A DNA stretch of 64,000 bases from Vulcanimicrobiota bacterium. Its GTDB lineage: Bacteria > Vulcanimicrobiota > Vulcanimicrobiia > Vulcanimicrobiales > Vulcanimicrobiaceae. Location: the NCBI GenBank assembly GCA_013036105.1, contig JAAXCX010000007.1, forward strand, positions 62,001-126,000, written 5' to 3'. How positions within the stretch are numbered: position 1 is the first letter of the stretch; every line of letters begins with the position of its first letter. Positions 51,613 to 60,372 of this stretch are shown here, in pieces. The notes beneath the pieces are model-generated. The model saw only the letters and a list, made by a program, of their open reading frames with translations, was not told where the DNA came from and searched no databases. The translations under genes were made by a program, and so were the position numbers.

Positions 51613-53322
51613 ATGAAAGCTTATTCATTGAGGGGCTTTGCTTCACTCCGGCGCATGGCGCGCATCCCGGCGGTCCTCGTGGTCGCCGGCATGCTGAGCG
51701 CGTGCGGCGGAGGCGGCGGTATGAGTTCCGCGGTGCCAAGCGCACCCGGAACTTTGGCCAGCCAGATGGCGCAAGTAACCTTCACTATGCATTGGAACGA
51801 CGTCACTCCGTCATCAATTCAACCAAAATACGTTCCCGTCACGGCGCGCAGCGTCAGTGTCTCCGTGAACGGAGGCACTCCGCAGTACGTGAATTCGCCG
51901 GCGACGTCGATCGTGATCGACGCACCGGTCGGAAGCGACACGTTCGTTTTTCAGACTTACGACGAGCAGAACGGCCAGGGCAACGTGTTGAGCCGCGCGA
52001 CGGTTACAAAAGCCATTGTCGCGGGCACCGCCAATACGGTCACCGCCGTGCTGAACGGCGTGATCGCATCGCTCCTCATCTCGCTGAGCAACGCCAGTCC
52101 GAACGCCGGCGTGCCGGCCACGGTCAACGTGAACGTGGCCGCGAAAGACGCCGACGGCAACACGATCGTCGGTCCGGGCGACTACAGCGTGCCGGTCAAA
52201 CTGGCGATAAACGACAGTACGAACAGCGGTACGCTCTCGCTCTCCACCAATACTATTCCTAATTCGGGCACGACGGCGACGCTGACATACAACGGCGGAA
52301 CGCTCAACAGCGGACTACCGGGTGGTCCGACGGCGACAGTCGTCGCGTCGGGGACGGGCGTCTCAACCGTTTCGACGGCATTTACCCCCACGCCGACGTT
52401 CTACCAATTCTCGATTCCGGTCAACACGAACCGGCCGCAGTGGATCGCGGCGGGGTCCGACGGAAACATGTGGTTTACCGAGAACCCGGGCGCGAGCGTC
52501 GCGCGGATCACGCCCGCCGGCGTCGTGACCGAGTTCGCCATACCGACTGCTAACGCACAGCCGCAGATGATCGTCGGGGCTACCGATGGCAATCTCTGGT
52601 TCACGGAGTTCTCGACGACGCCGCCTCCAGGAACAAGTAAGATTGCGAAGGTCACAACAACGGGCACGTTCACGGAGTTCAGCACGCTGTTCGCTCCGCC
52701 GCCGCCGGACAATCCGCTGGGGCTCGTAGATCGCGGCGACGGCAACATTTGGTACGTCGCCAACGGCAGCAGCCGCGTCGGTTTCCAGGGAATTAGTTCG
52801 GGCGTCGCGGGCGAAACCAGTATCCCGACCGCGAATTCCGGTCCGTTCGGAATCGCGACCGCACCGGACAACAACCTCTATTACACCGAATCAGCGGTCG
52901 ACAAGATCGGCCGGATCACGAACCTGTTTACCGCCCAGAGCGAGATCACTTTGACCGCCGGAACTGTTCCCGAATCGATCGTGCGCGGACCGGACGGCAA
53001 CCTCTGGTTTGCTGAAAACGGCACGAATAAGATCGGACGACTCTCGCCCAACTCGTTCTCGGTAACGGGCGAATTCCCGACTCTTACCCCAAACTCGGCG
53101 CCGGTAGGAATGAGCGTCGGACAAGACGGCGCGATCTGGTTTACCGAAAACGGAACCGACCGGGTCGGCCGTATTACAACCGGCGGCACAGTATCGGAAT
53201 ATGCGTCACCTGTGACCGGTCTCGGGCTGAGGGGCATCGGGACCGCGCCCGATGGCTCGCTTTGGTTCGCTGAACCAGGTACCGGCTTGAATCCGGGCCG
53301 CGTCGGAAAGTTGGTGTACTAA
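51613..53322 (+). CDS. Lipoprotein with Ig-like domains and virginiamycin-B-lyase-type propeller
   Basis: 569 residues. ATG 51613 (GGAG upstream) gives a lipobox signal (VVAGMLSAC, Cys31). Residues about 55-260 look like beta-sandwich domains; from about 265 there are repeated blades of the Vgb/SMP-30 kind (GSDGNMWFTENPG, ATDGNLWFTEF, GPDGNLWFAENGTNKIGR, GQDGAIWFTENGTDRVGR, APDGSLWFAEPG). Family members with this fold include streptogramin lyase, but most are uncharacterised surface proteins. Overlaps by one base the next lipoprotein gene. Confidence 0.88.
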   Translation: MKAYSLRGFASLRRMARIPAVLVVAGMLSACGGGGGMSSAVPSAPGTLASQMAQVTFTMHWNDVTPSSIQPKYVPVTARSVSVSVNGGTPQYVNSPATSIVIDAPVGSDTFVFQTYDEQNGQGNVLSRATVTKAIVAGTANTVTAVLNGVIASLLISLSNASPNAGVPATVNVNVAAKDADGNTIVGPGDYSVPVKLAINDSTNSGTLSLSTNTIPNSGTTATLTYNGGTLNSGLPGGPTATVVASGTGVSTVSTAFTPTPTFYQFSIPVNTNRPQWIAAGSDGNMWFTENPGASVARITPAGVVTEFAIPTANAQPQMIVGATDGNLWFTEFSTTPPPGTSKIAKVTTTGTFTEFSTLFAPPPPDNPLGLVDRGDGNIWYVANGSSRVGFQGISSGVAGETSIPTANSGPFGIATAPDNNLYYTESAVDKIGRITNLFTAQSEITLTAGTVPESIVRGPDGNLWFAENGTNKIGRLSPNSFSVTGEFPTLTPNSAPVGMSVGQDGAIWFTENGTDRVGRITTGGTVSEYASPVTGLGLRGIGTAPDGSLWFAEPGTGLNPGRVGKLVY

Positions 53323-54035
53323 TGTATAACTTGCAAAGAATCGCACTGCTTGCGGTACTTTTTAGCGGCAGCGCGTTCGCAATTTCTGCATGCACCGGCT
53401 CCACCGGGCCGGCCGGCCCGGCAGGGGGCGCCGGTCCATCCGGCGTCGCGCCCACGCCTCAAAGCACACCGGCAGCCAATCCCGCATCGATCGCTCTGAC
53501 CGGCGCGGGATCGACCGGCGGCTTCACGGTGAGCGAAACCAATTACACCGGCACGCTGACAGCTGCCAACGGTACGCCGACGTGCGCAGGCATCGCCACG
53601 TTCTCGCCCTCTAGCGGAACGGGACCGGTCGCGACCTTCGTGGTTACGGCGGTTGCTCCGGGGATCTGCCAAGTCAAAGTGAGCGACTCCGCTGGGAACG
53701 CTGCAGGCGAACAAGTGACTGTCAACGCAGCCGGCGGCGGCACGGCGGGTGCGTTAAACGTCAGCACGAATTCGCTGGCATTTACCGCTGCCGGACAAGC
53801 CAACACATTTACGGCGACGGAAGCCAATTACACCGGCAACTTCACCGCCGCAAATGGATCGCCGAGTTGTGCCGGCATCGCGACGTTCGCTCCGGCGAGC
53901 TCCGCGGGCCCCAGCGCGCAATTCACCGTGACCGCGGTTGCGGCCGGAACGTGTCAAATCAAAGTCACCGACAGCAACGGACAAACCGCCGCCGTCAATA
54001 TCGTCGTCACGACGACGAGCGGCAGCATCAGCTAA
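53322..54035 (+). CDS. Lipoprotein with short collagen-like run and two Ig-like repeats
   Basis: 237 residues. Lipobox AISAC (Cys24), then a collagen-type Gly-X-Y run (GSTGPAGPAGGAGPSG). Two about 85-residue repeats follow, each with ANYTG/TNYTG, a TPTCAGIATFSP/SPSCAGIATFAP segment with Cys, and CQVKVSDSAGN/CQIKVTDSNGQ. The paired Cys likely form disulfides. A surface or periplasmic structural role is probable. Its transcript ends at the hairpin at 54052. Confidence 0.85.
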   Translation: MYNLQRIALLAVLFSGSAFAISACTGSTGPAGPAGGAGPSGVAPTPQSTPAANPASIALTGAGSTGGFTVSETNYTGTLTAANGTPTCAGIATFSPSSGTGPVATFVVTAVAPGICQVKVSDSAGNAAGEQVTVNAAGGGTAGALNVSTNSLAFTAAGQANTFTATEANYTGNFTAANGSPSCAGIATFAPASSAGPSAQFTVTAVAAGTCQIKVTDSNGQTAAVNIVVTTTSGSIS

Positions 54036-54051
54036 GCATCCCTAGCTAGGC

Positions 54052-54085
54052 AAGGCCCGCACCGCCTCGGTGCGGGCCTTTTCTT
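54052..54085 (+). terminator. Rho-independent terminator
   Basis: 12-bp perfect stem 54052-54063 with 54069-54080, loop of 5, followed by TTCTTT. It ends the DedA-lipoprotein transcript just before uvrC. Confidence 0.88.
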
Positions 54086-54111
54086 TGGCGGGCGGGAAGA
54101 GACTCGCGCTC

Positions 54112-56184
54112 ATGACCACTCCCGCGCCGCTCGCGCAAACCCTCGCGCAGATTCCCGATGCGCCCGGCATCTACATGATGCTGGACAAGAACGGCGACGT
54201 GCTCTACATCGGAAAAGCCGTCTCGCTGCGCAGCCGCGTGCGGTCGTATTTTCAAGAAAGCGCGGCGCATCACGTGCGCACGCAGGCGATGGTCGAGCGC
54301 GTGGTCGACGTGCGGACCATCGTCGTCACCAACGAAGTCGAAGCGCTTATTCTGGAAGCCAATCTGATCAAGCGTTACCAGCCGCCCTACAACGTGCGGC
54401 TGCGCGACGACAAACGCTATCCGTACCTGAAGGTCACCAACGAGCCGTTTCCGCGCGTGCTCTTTACGCGCGTGGTGAAAAACGACGGCGCGCGCTACTT
54501 TGGTCCATACACCAACGCGCACGGCCTACGCGAGCTGATCGATCTCGTGCGTCTGGTATTTCCGCTGCGCACGTGCCCCGAGCCGATTGACGGGCGGCGT
54601 CGGCGCCCGTGCCTGCAGTATCACATCAAGCGGTGCTTGGCGCCGTGTGTGGGCTACCAAAGCCAAGACGACTATGACGGCATGATCGAAGAAGTTGTGC
54701 TGTTTTTGGAAGGTAAGCAAGAGTCGCTGCTTTCGCGGTTGCAGCGCGACATGGTGACGTCGGCAGAGTCATATAATTTTGAGGCGGCGGCGCGCTTGCG
54801 CGACCGTATCGTTGCCGTGCGGCGCGTGACCGAGGCGCAGAAGGTCGTGTGGCGTTCGCGGATCGACATGGATTTGCTCGGACTCGCGCGTGCGCAGGGC
54901 CAAGCGTGCGTGCAAGTCTTCATGGTGCGTGCCGGCAAGCTGATTGCGCAGGAGCATTTCATTCTCGACGGCGTGGCCGATCAGCCGGATTCGGAGCTCT
55001 TTAGCGAGTTCCTGAAACAGTTTTACACTGCGCGGACTGCCGGCGCGCCCGAACCGGCCGGCGTTTCACCGTTGGCGTCGCTTCGAACGGCGCGCGGCGT
55101 GGAATCGCCGGTGCCTTTGCCGCGCGCGAATGCGAAGGCGGCGCGAACGGCCGCCAGTGCGATTCCCAAGGAAATCTTAGTACAGGCGCTGCCCGGCGAT
55201 ACGTCGATTATCGAAGCGTGGCTGACCGAATATAAAGGAACGCGGGTGCGCGTTCTGCTTCCGCGGCGCGGCGAGCGCTCTCGCTATCTCAAACTCGTGC
55301 AGAAGAACGCGGAGCAGAACCTCAAGGCGTTTCTGGCCCATCAGGAAGTGCAAGAGACGGCGCAGGCGCAATCGCTGACCGAACTCGCCGACGCGCTGGA
55401 GCTGCCCGAACCGCCGCACCGCATCGAGTGTTACGATATTTCGAACATCCAAGGCTCAAACGCGGTCAGCTCGATGGTCGTCTTCGTTGAAGGCCGCGCG
55501 AAGAAGAGCGACTACCGCAAATTCAAGATCCAGTACGACAAAGGGCCTAATGATTTTGCGATGATGCAAGAGACGCTGCGCCGCCGCTTGCGCTATTTAC
55601 GCACGAAGACCGATATTGACGTGGCGAATCGTGACGAGAGTGTCATGGTGAGCTTGTCGAACCACGGCCGGGCAGCGCCCGAAGGGGCGCATGACGAGGC
55701 CCGCACGAAGTTGCTCGATCAGCTCGCACGCAAAGAAAAATTCAACAAGAAGCCCGACCTCTTGCTGATCGACGGCGGAAAAGGGCAGCTGAGCGCCGTG
55801 ATGGAGGTGCTCGAAGAGATGGATATGACCGGTCTGTCGGTTGCGGGGCTCGCGAAAGAAAACGAATGGCTGTACGTTCCGGGTCAGTCCGAGCCCATCG
55901 TGCTTCCACCAAATTCCGCGGCGCTCCATTTAGTGATGCGGATTCGTGACGAGGCGCACCGTTTTGCGGTTACGTACCATCGCCAACGCCGCGGAAAAGA
56001 GATGACGCGTTCGGCGGTCGACGCGCTGGCAGGGGTCGGTCCGGTTCGAAAGAAGCGCTTGCTCACTGCCTTTGGGTCCGCGGCCGGCATTCGGCGCGCA
56101 AGCGTTGACGAGATCGCGGCGGTGAAGGGCATGACCCCGGCTTTGGCTTCGCGGGTGAAAGCCGCACTGGAGAAGTCGCCGTAA
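54112..56184 (+). CDS. uvrC: Excinuclease ABC subunit C, with in-frame palindromic insertion
   Basis: 690 residues from ATG 54112, about 80 longer than usual. In order: GIY-YIG nuclease (DAPGIYMMLDKNGDVLYIGKA), the Cys-rich CPEPIDGRRRRPCLQYHIKRCLAPC, a UVR motif, the RNase H-like nuclease (IECYDISNIQGSNAVSSMVVF; LLIDGGKGQL) and C-terminal helix-hairpin-helix pairs. A 60-bp palindromic element adds 20 residues at about 511-530 just before the second catalytic Asp region. Another unusual Pro/Ala-rich stretch of about 35 residues lies near 310-350. The catalytic residues look intact. It makes both cuts in nucleotide excision repair. Confidence 0.94.
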   Translation: MTTPAPLAQTLAQIPDAPGIYMMLDKNGDVLYIGKAVSLRSRVRSYFQESAAHHVRTQAMVERVVDVRTIVVTNEVEALILEANLIKRYQPPYNVRLRDDKRYPYLKVTNEPFPRVLFTRVVKNDGARYFGPYTNAHGLRELIDLVRLVFPLRTCPEPIDGRRRRPCLQYHIKRCLAPCVGYQSQDDYDGMIEEVVLFLEGKQESLLSRLQRDMVTSAESYNFEAAARLRDRIVAVRRVTEAQKVVWRSRIDMDLLGLARAQGQACVQVFMVRAGKLIAQEHFILDGVADQPDSELFSEFLKQFYTARTAGAPEPAGVSPLASLRTARGVESPVPLPRANAKAARTAASAIPKEILVQALPGDTSIIEAWLTEYKGTRVRVLLPRRGERSRYLKLVQKNAEQNLKAFLAHQEVQETAQAQSLTELADALELPEPPHRIECYDISNIQGSNAVSSMVVFVEGRAKKSDYRKFKIQYDKGPNDFAMMQETLRRRLRYLRTKTDIDVANRDESVMVSLSNHGRAAPEGAHDEARTKLLDQLARKEKFNKKPDLLLIDGGKGQLSAVMEVLEEMDMTGLSVAGLAKENEWLYVPGQSEPIVLPPNSAALHLVMRIRDEAHRFAVTYHRQRRGKEMTRSAVDALAGVGPVRKKRLLTAFGSAAGIRRASVDEIAAVKGMTPALASRVKAALEKSP
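55638..55697. repeat. 60-bp palindromic insertion within uvrC
   Basis: A 7-bp direct repeat (TGACGAG at 55632-55638 and 55692-55698) is spaced 60 bp, exactly 20 codons. Inside, GTCAT (55642-55646) and ATGAC (55691-55695) form inverted ends, with a GCGCCC/GGGCGC hairpin between. The peptide MVSLSNHG is typical of translated dispersed repeats seen in many bacterial genomes. Removing 60 bp restores a normal UvrC frame. Confidence 0.85.
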
Positions 56185-56195
56185 AGGAGCGATAA

Positions 56196-56558
56196 ATGCA
56201 TTTCATAATCCGCCTGCTGATCAACGCGCTGGCGTTGTGGCTGATCGCGAAGTACGTCCCGGGATTTATGATGACCGGTGGCGTTTGGACGCCGATTATC
56301 GCGGCGCTGATTTTCGGTATCGTCAACGCGTTGGTGCGCCCCATCGTGCTGCTGCTCACGTTGCCGATTTCGATTCTCACGCTGGGCCTGTTCGTCATCA
56401 TCGTCAATGCGCTGATGTTCTGGCTGGTTACGTGGCTCACGCCAAACTTCAAGGTCTCCGGATTCGGTCCGGCCTTGATCGGCGCCGTCATCATGATGAT
56501 CGTCTCGCTGATCGTCAACCACGTCTTCAAGGCGGAAGAAGCGCCGCGCGCGGTCTAG
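56196..56558 (+). CDS. Small four-helix membrane protein, phage-holin superfamily IV type
   Basis: 120 residues with four hydrophobic helices. The sequence (LINALALWLIAKYVPGF, IFGIVNALVRPIVLLLTLPISILTLGLFVIIVNALMFWL, then VIMMIVSLIVNHVF) matches the family annotated as mycobacterial four-TM phage holin. It is common in chromosomes with no phage and probably has an envelope role. AAAGGAGCG precedes the ATG. It lies 11 nt after uvrC and before ssrA. Confidence 0.88.
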   Translation: MHFIIRLLINALALWLIAKYVPGFMMTGGVWTPIIAALIFGIVNALVRPIVLLLTLPISILTLGLFVIIVNALMFWLVTWLTPNFKVSGFGPALIGAVIMMIVSLIVNHVFKAEEAPRAV

Positions 56559-56604
56559 AAACTGAGTTTTCCTGGGGCTGCATCCGTCTTTTGCCGTTTC
56601 GTGT

Positions 56605-56610
56605 TATACT
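56605..56610 (+). promoter_or_regulatory. Likely -10 box of ssrA
   Basis: TATACT lies 19 bases before the mature tmRNA 5' end. No convincing -35 box is seen at 16-18 nt spacing. Confidence 0.4.
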
Positions 56611-56628
56611 CTACGGCGATCCAACCAT

Positions 56629-56983
56629 GGGGCTGAAATAGGTTCGACGGGAAGATCCGCGGTCAACGTAAGCAGGCGGAGTTGCGAGCACTCCTAAAAC
56701 GATCGCAAGCGTTTTACACGCAAATAACCAATACGCACTGGCTGCCTAATCTAGGTTAGCCACCGGACGCGAAGAGTCGGCCCGAACTACTTCGCACTCC
56801 GGTCACGAAATCGGGCTGGCACGATTGACCGACTCTAAGGTCGTGTAAGAAACAGAGTCTGCTGCGAACGGTAATCCACGCTTTGAGGAGTACGTTCGAG
56901 TAAGTAAAAATCGAAGCTGAGCCTGGAGAAAGCTTTGGTCCGGCTTTTCGGACTCGGGGGGCAGCACCCCGACAGCTCCACCA
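56629..56983 (+). ncRNA. ssrA: tmRNA
   Basis: The 5' end GGGGCTGAAATAGGTTCGACGGG is the tmRNA hallmark (longest literal part: first 20 bases), and its first 7 bases pair with CAGCTCC at the 3' end. CCA is encoded at 56981-56983. The T arm lies just upstream. The tag frame runs from GCA 56720 to TAA 56747-56749 and reads ANNQYALAA, ending in the usual ALAA degron. It rescues stalled ribosomes and marks the product for ClpXP-type proteases. Confidence 0.97.
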
Positions 56984-57380
56984 ATTTTCAGCAGGGGTAC
57001 AGAATTCAACTTTTTTGGCTTCGCGTTGGAGCCGTGCCCGTCCGCGAGCACCACCGCCTCATAGAGTCCGGAAATTAAAATCGTGCCGGGGTCACTCAGG
57101 CCGGCATAAAGCCACTCGCGTGCCAAATTGAAGGGGCATATCTACGTTCCGACGAGCGGGCACGGACAAGGTTGAGATACTCCGAAATGCAGCAAAAACA
57201 TGAGATACTCCGAAATGCGGCAAAACGCCGAGACAACGCCCGTGTACTGCAAGCCGACCATTGCCTGAAAGGCCAAGCGATGCCGCAGGGACCACGCCAA
57301 GAGAGGCAGCTAAGATCAGCGCGATGCTCACTGGCTCTGCACGATCCGTACCGGGCAAACCGAAACAATGTGCGTGCGGT
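56984..57380. other. Gene-free stretch downstream of ssrA
   Basis: About 400 bp with no credible gene on either strand. Short open frames overlap each other and the tmRNA, and none shows a family or ribosome binding site. It contains the 28-bp direct repeat described next. The 3' end of ssrA is a known integration site for phages and islands, so this may be a decayed insertion; no integrase remnant is recognisable. Confidence 0.5.
57173..57228. repeat. Two 28-bp direct repeats
   Basis: TGAGATACTCCGAAATGC begins at 57173 and again at 57201. Each copy goes on with AGCAAAA or GGCAAAA and the period is exactly 28 bp. Only two units are visible, too few for a CRISPR array and with no spacers. Confidence 0.75.
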
Positions 57381-58100
57381 TCACGGCTTCATCCTCACGT
57401 CCGTGATAAGCGAAGTCCCTATGGGAAAGCTGACTCGCGTTTCCAGCGCGCAAAATGCTGAATAAAGCCGCCCGATAACTCCCTCACGCCCCGCCTTCCG
57501 CGGATATTCACGGCGCAACAGCTGGGAGAAAATGACCACGATTGGAATCGACAATGCTCCAAAGTACCGCATACAGCAAATTTCAAATTGCGATGCGAGC
57601 AGCTTGCGGAACGAACGGGCGCTGTAGCGGCGGAGATGGCCGAGGCGTTCGTCGTGAACTCCGTAAAGCCATGGCACGGCGGGGACGGTGATAATCGCAT
57701 GCGCGCCGGGCCGTAACATCGATCGCAAGAGCGCGGCGGCCTCTGCGTCGTCCTCGATGTGTTCGAAGACATCGACCAGCACCGCAAGATCTCCGCTCAC
57801 GCCTTGTTTCGCCAGGCCAGCCAGGTCGCAGTTGTAGACCGTGCAACCTTCAGGCGCGTCTTTGCGTGCCATCTCAAACGCCAATGGTTCGGGCTCGCAG
57901 CCGATCACGCGCAAGCCGAGGGCGGCGACGATCGTGTTGAAGTATCCGGCGCCGCACCCTATGTTCAGCAACGTCATTCCGGGTTTAGCGTATGTCGTCA
58001 GCATGGCGCGGATTATCTCGCCCTTGGCTAAAGCATAGGCGTCGCTGCTTTGCGCTCGATGGTTGTCGAGCGTATAGCCGGCTGAGATTTGGACGGTCAC
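57381..58100 (-). CDS. Class I SAM-dependent methyltransferase
   Basis: 239 residues from GTG 58100. The SAM site is LLNIGCGAGYFNTIVAALGLRVIGCEPEP near residue 44-72; DVFEHIEDDAEAAALL and the VPAVPWLYGVHDERLGHLRRYS segment resemble methyltransferases in polysaccharide and lipid head-group clusters. A hydrophobic C-terminal stretch (YFGALSIPIVVIFSQLL) could touch the membrane. Its start overlaps the stop of an aminotransferase remnant (GTGA), so it once stood in a nucleotide-sugar operon now lost. Confidence 0.85.
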   Translation of the reverse strand: MTVQISAGYTLDNHRAQSSDAYALAKGEIIRAMLTTYAKPGMTLLNIGCGAGYFNTIVAALGLRVIGCEPEPLAFEMARKDAPEGCTVYNCDLAGLAKQGVSGDLAVLVDVFEHIEDDAEAAALLRSMLRPGAHAIITVPAVPWLYGVHDERLGHLRRYSARSFRKLLASQFEICCMRYFGALSIPIVVIFSQLLRREYPRKAGREGVIGRLYSAFCALETRVSFPIGTSLITDVRMKP

Positions 58101-58213
58101 TGTGCTAGCATTTGCCGGGCTACGTCGATAAACCGCTCTTGACCGCGTTCGGCGAGACCGTAGAAGATCGGAAGACTCAATGCTCCCGCGTAGTAGCTTT
58201 CTGTCACCGGAAA
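58097..58213 (-). pseudogene. C-terminal stub of a DegT/PseC-type sugar aminotransferase
   Basis: 38 residues in frame after a stop codon at 58214-58216: FPVTESYYAGALSLPIFYGLAERGQERF and on to a stop at 58097. The FPVTExYYxxALSLPxF pattern is the C-terminus of DegT/DnrJ/EryC1 aminotransferases, such as those for pseudaminic acid. The rest of the gene is missing; 58217-58363 shows nothing coding. The stub still overlaps the methyltransferase start. A deletion or recombination break must lie near 58214. Confidence 0.75.
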
Positions 58214-58363
58214 TTACCCATTCCGGAAGCCCAGCCGGCGAGAAGCTCTCAAGTCCCTAAGGGCGCTCAACGCGTCGCTTTATAGGAACCCGATTTTCTG
58301 ATTTCAACCAGGCGACCTAGGCGTTCCGTAGGAGACGGACGGAAACGTTCAGAGCCCCGGGGG

Positions 58364-59053
58364 TTAATTCGGCGCTAGCGGACCCGGAAACGGAAGAGCC
58401 TTGAATCGCCAAGCAGAAACGGCGTCGAATTCTAACGCGAAGGTGCGCCTGCGCGATCGAGATCTGTTAATCCACAAAATTCGTTTATCAGCATAAGCCA
58501 TCAATTGCTCGGGGTCAGCACGATAGTCTGCAGAATGTGCGGATGCTCGAGATTTAGTACCTCGCTCGTCAATAGAAGGCGTTACGTCGACATCGCGTGG
58601 TTTGCCGGACTGGTACCAGCCTTGCATATGACCGGCGGGAGTCTCACCGGTAAAACCCGACGGCAAGTTTTCACGCACCGCGTTTGCCGCCGTCTCGAAA
58701 AGCGCTTCCTCGGACACGACCCTGAACGTTGAGTCGCACGTGTAGGTGTAATGTTCGGGCAGGCCACCCGAGGGTTGCGTCGGCGGCGTAGTGCCAGATA
58801 AAACATACTTGGAAGTGTTTCTTGTCGGGCCACTTCAATGCCGCATACTGCGTCCCGTTTTCATCGCACCCGCCTTAGGATCGCGGATCGAGACGAAGTT
58901 TGTATCGGCATTTGCATAGGCGATCGAAAGAAACCGCGAAATCGCCGAGGCGTCGCCGCTCGCCGCGCGCGCCGGAACAAACCAGAGGGAAAGCGTCGCG
59001 GATAAGCCGAGGCCGAACACCGTAAAGAGGCGCGGATGCGTATTTAGGGGCAA
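58364..59053 (-). pseudogene. Exported protein gene interrupted by one in-frame TGA
   Basis: A single frame runs from TTG 59053 to 58364, broken only by TGA at 58835-58837. The first part codes for a signal peptide (PRLFTVFGLGLSATLSLW, ending near ARA) and ISRFLSIAYANADTNFVSIRDPKAG. The second part continues SKYVLSGTTPPTQPSGGLPEHYTYTCDSTFRVVSEEALFE, followed by EGAxGH-like GETPAGHMQGWY. Both halves look like natural protein and share the frame, so one TGG-to-TGA change is the simplest reading. It follows the lipase gene with a 10-nt overlap. Family not recognised. Confidence 0.6.
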
Positions 59054-60240
59054 TTTGGCGTGGCCGGTTTGCCGGCGAGCCGGTCCAGTATCCACGTCTT
59101 GACGCGTTCGAAACTGTCCGGCAAGACCGTCTGGTGCGTTGCATTGTCGACGGCATCCAATTCCAGCCGCGTCCCATTTGCGCACAATCCGGATCGCAGC
59201 TCATCGGTCAGCGCGTAGGGAACGAGGTCGTCGTTCCTGCCTTGTTCGATGAGCAGCGGGATGTGAATCGTAAGCGTTGACGGTTCGTTGATCTCGAAGT
59301 CGTGAAGCAGCGCGTCTGAGACGGCCTTTGGACGGAAGATCTGCGCCGGAGGGATCGAGCGCCACGACGGCGCGGACATCAACGCATCAATGCACTCGCT
59401 TTGGAGAGAGGGGAGCAGCGCGAGGCCTTGCGCCGAAAAAATTGTGCGCAGATCAAGGGCCGGGTCGGTCGAGACTATTCCCTCGACCATCATCGCGGCC
59501 ATTGGAAGCAGCGCCGTCGGCTGCTGCGTCATCATCATCTGTCCAACAAAGCCCGTAACTCCGGTACCGGGTGCGAACGCGACCGCCCCAAGCAACTGCA
59601 TATCGGGCGCCCACGCCTGCGCATCGGCAGCGGTGAAGAGCGCCACGGTTCCGCCCTCGGAGTGGCCCATCACAAACCAACGACCGCCGATCTGCGGATA
59701 TGCTTGTCGCGCCGCGCGCACGATGTCGATCGTATCGCGCGCGCCCGCCGTGCCCGAGTAGTACGGGTGCAATCCAGGCGTGCTTTCGCCTTCGTAGTCT
59801 GTCTGCGCTATTGCAAAGCCTGCTGCAATCCACTGCTCCAGGAAACGTTGCTCGCTGTTTTGCACCGTAAACCGCGACGGCGCGCACTGCGGCGCGTTGC
59901 CGGTTGTTCCGTGCGCCCAACTGATGATCGGCCACCCACCGGCCGGCGGAGTGCCCTTCGGAAGAGAAACCAAGCCGGAAACCGCAACGTCGTGTCCGCT
60001 AACCGAGACGGTGTGATAAAGAACAAGCGTATTGCTCGCCGCGCCTCTCAACGTCGACCCGCCCGTTACCGCGCGGCTCCAAATGATCGCTCCCGGTTTG
60101 CCGCTGGGCAAGGGAGAAGGCACCGGGTACAGACTTACGGGCGAGATTCCGGCCGCGTGCGACGTGCCGGCTGGAATCAAAAAAGCGAGAAACCCCACCA
60201 GAGCGGCTGCCCCGATAGCAATCAACGCGCGGCGCACCAT
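59044..60240 (-). CDS. Secreted alpha/beta hydrolase, secretory-lipase-like
   Basis: About 398 residues from ATG 60240, with a signal peptide (RRALIAIGAAALVGFLAFLIPAGTSHA). The nucleophile elbow is GHSEGG near residue 190. SWAHGTTG near 110 forms the oxyanion region, and the Asp (EQGRNDDLVP) and His (NATHQTVL) lie near 345 and 375. This fits the secretory lipase (PF03583-like) group, also close to bacterial PHA depolymerase-like esterases. A GTG at 60255 is in frame. Expected to act in the periplasm or outside the cell on esters. Confidence 0.85.
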   Translation of the reverse strand: MVRRALIAIGAAALVGFLAFLIPAGTSHAAGISPVSLYPVPSPLPSGKPGAIIWSRAVTGGSTLRGAASNTLVLYHTVSVSGHDVAVSGLVSLPKGTPPAGGWPIISWAHGTTGNAPQCAPSRFTVQNSEQRFLEQWIAAGFAIAQTDYEGESTPGLHPYYSGTAGARDTIDIVRAARQAYPQIGGRWFVMGHSEGGTVALFTAADAQAWAPDMQLLGAVAFAPGTGVTGFVGQMMMTQQPTALLPMAAMMVEGIVSTDPALDLRTIFSAQGLALLPSLQSECIDALMSAPSWRSIPPAQIFRPKAVSDALLHDFEINEPSTLTIHIPLLIEQGRNDDLVPYALTDELRSGLCANGTRLELDAVDNATHQTVLPDSFERVKTWILDRLAGKPATPNCP

Positions 60241-60372
60241 GCTTTCACGTCCCACTGCGGAATAATGTTCGGCACAGACGGGTTGTGACCGCTCCGTCGC
60301 TTGTCACGACAACCGCGCCTCCTTGCGACGGGAAAATTCGTTCGCGTGTGACAACGTGGCTAAGGTGCTGCA

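Noticed and set aside
56803-57126. Open frame antisense to the tmRNA 3' end
   Set aside because: It overlaps ssrA and has the composition of tmRNA antisense; no ribosome binding site or family.
57173-57228. Possible CRISPR array
   Set aside because: Only two adjacent units without spacers and no cas genes.
57172-57465. Open frame across the direct repeats
   Set aside because: Its start lies in the repeats, it has no clear ribosome binding site, and it overlaps the convergent methyltransferase end.
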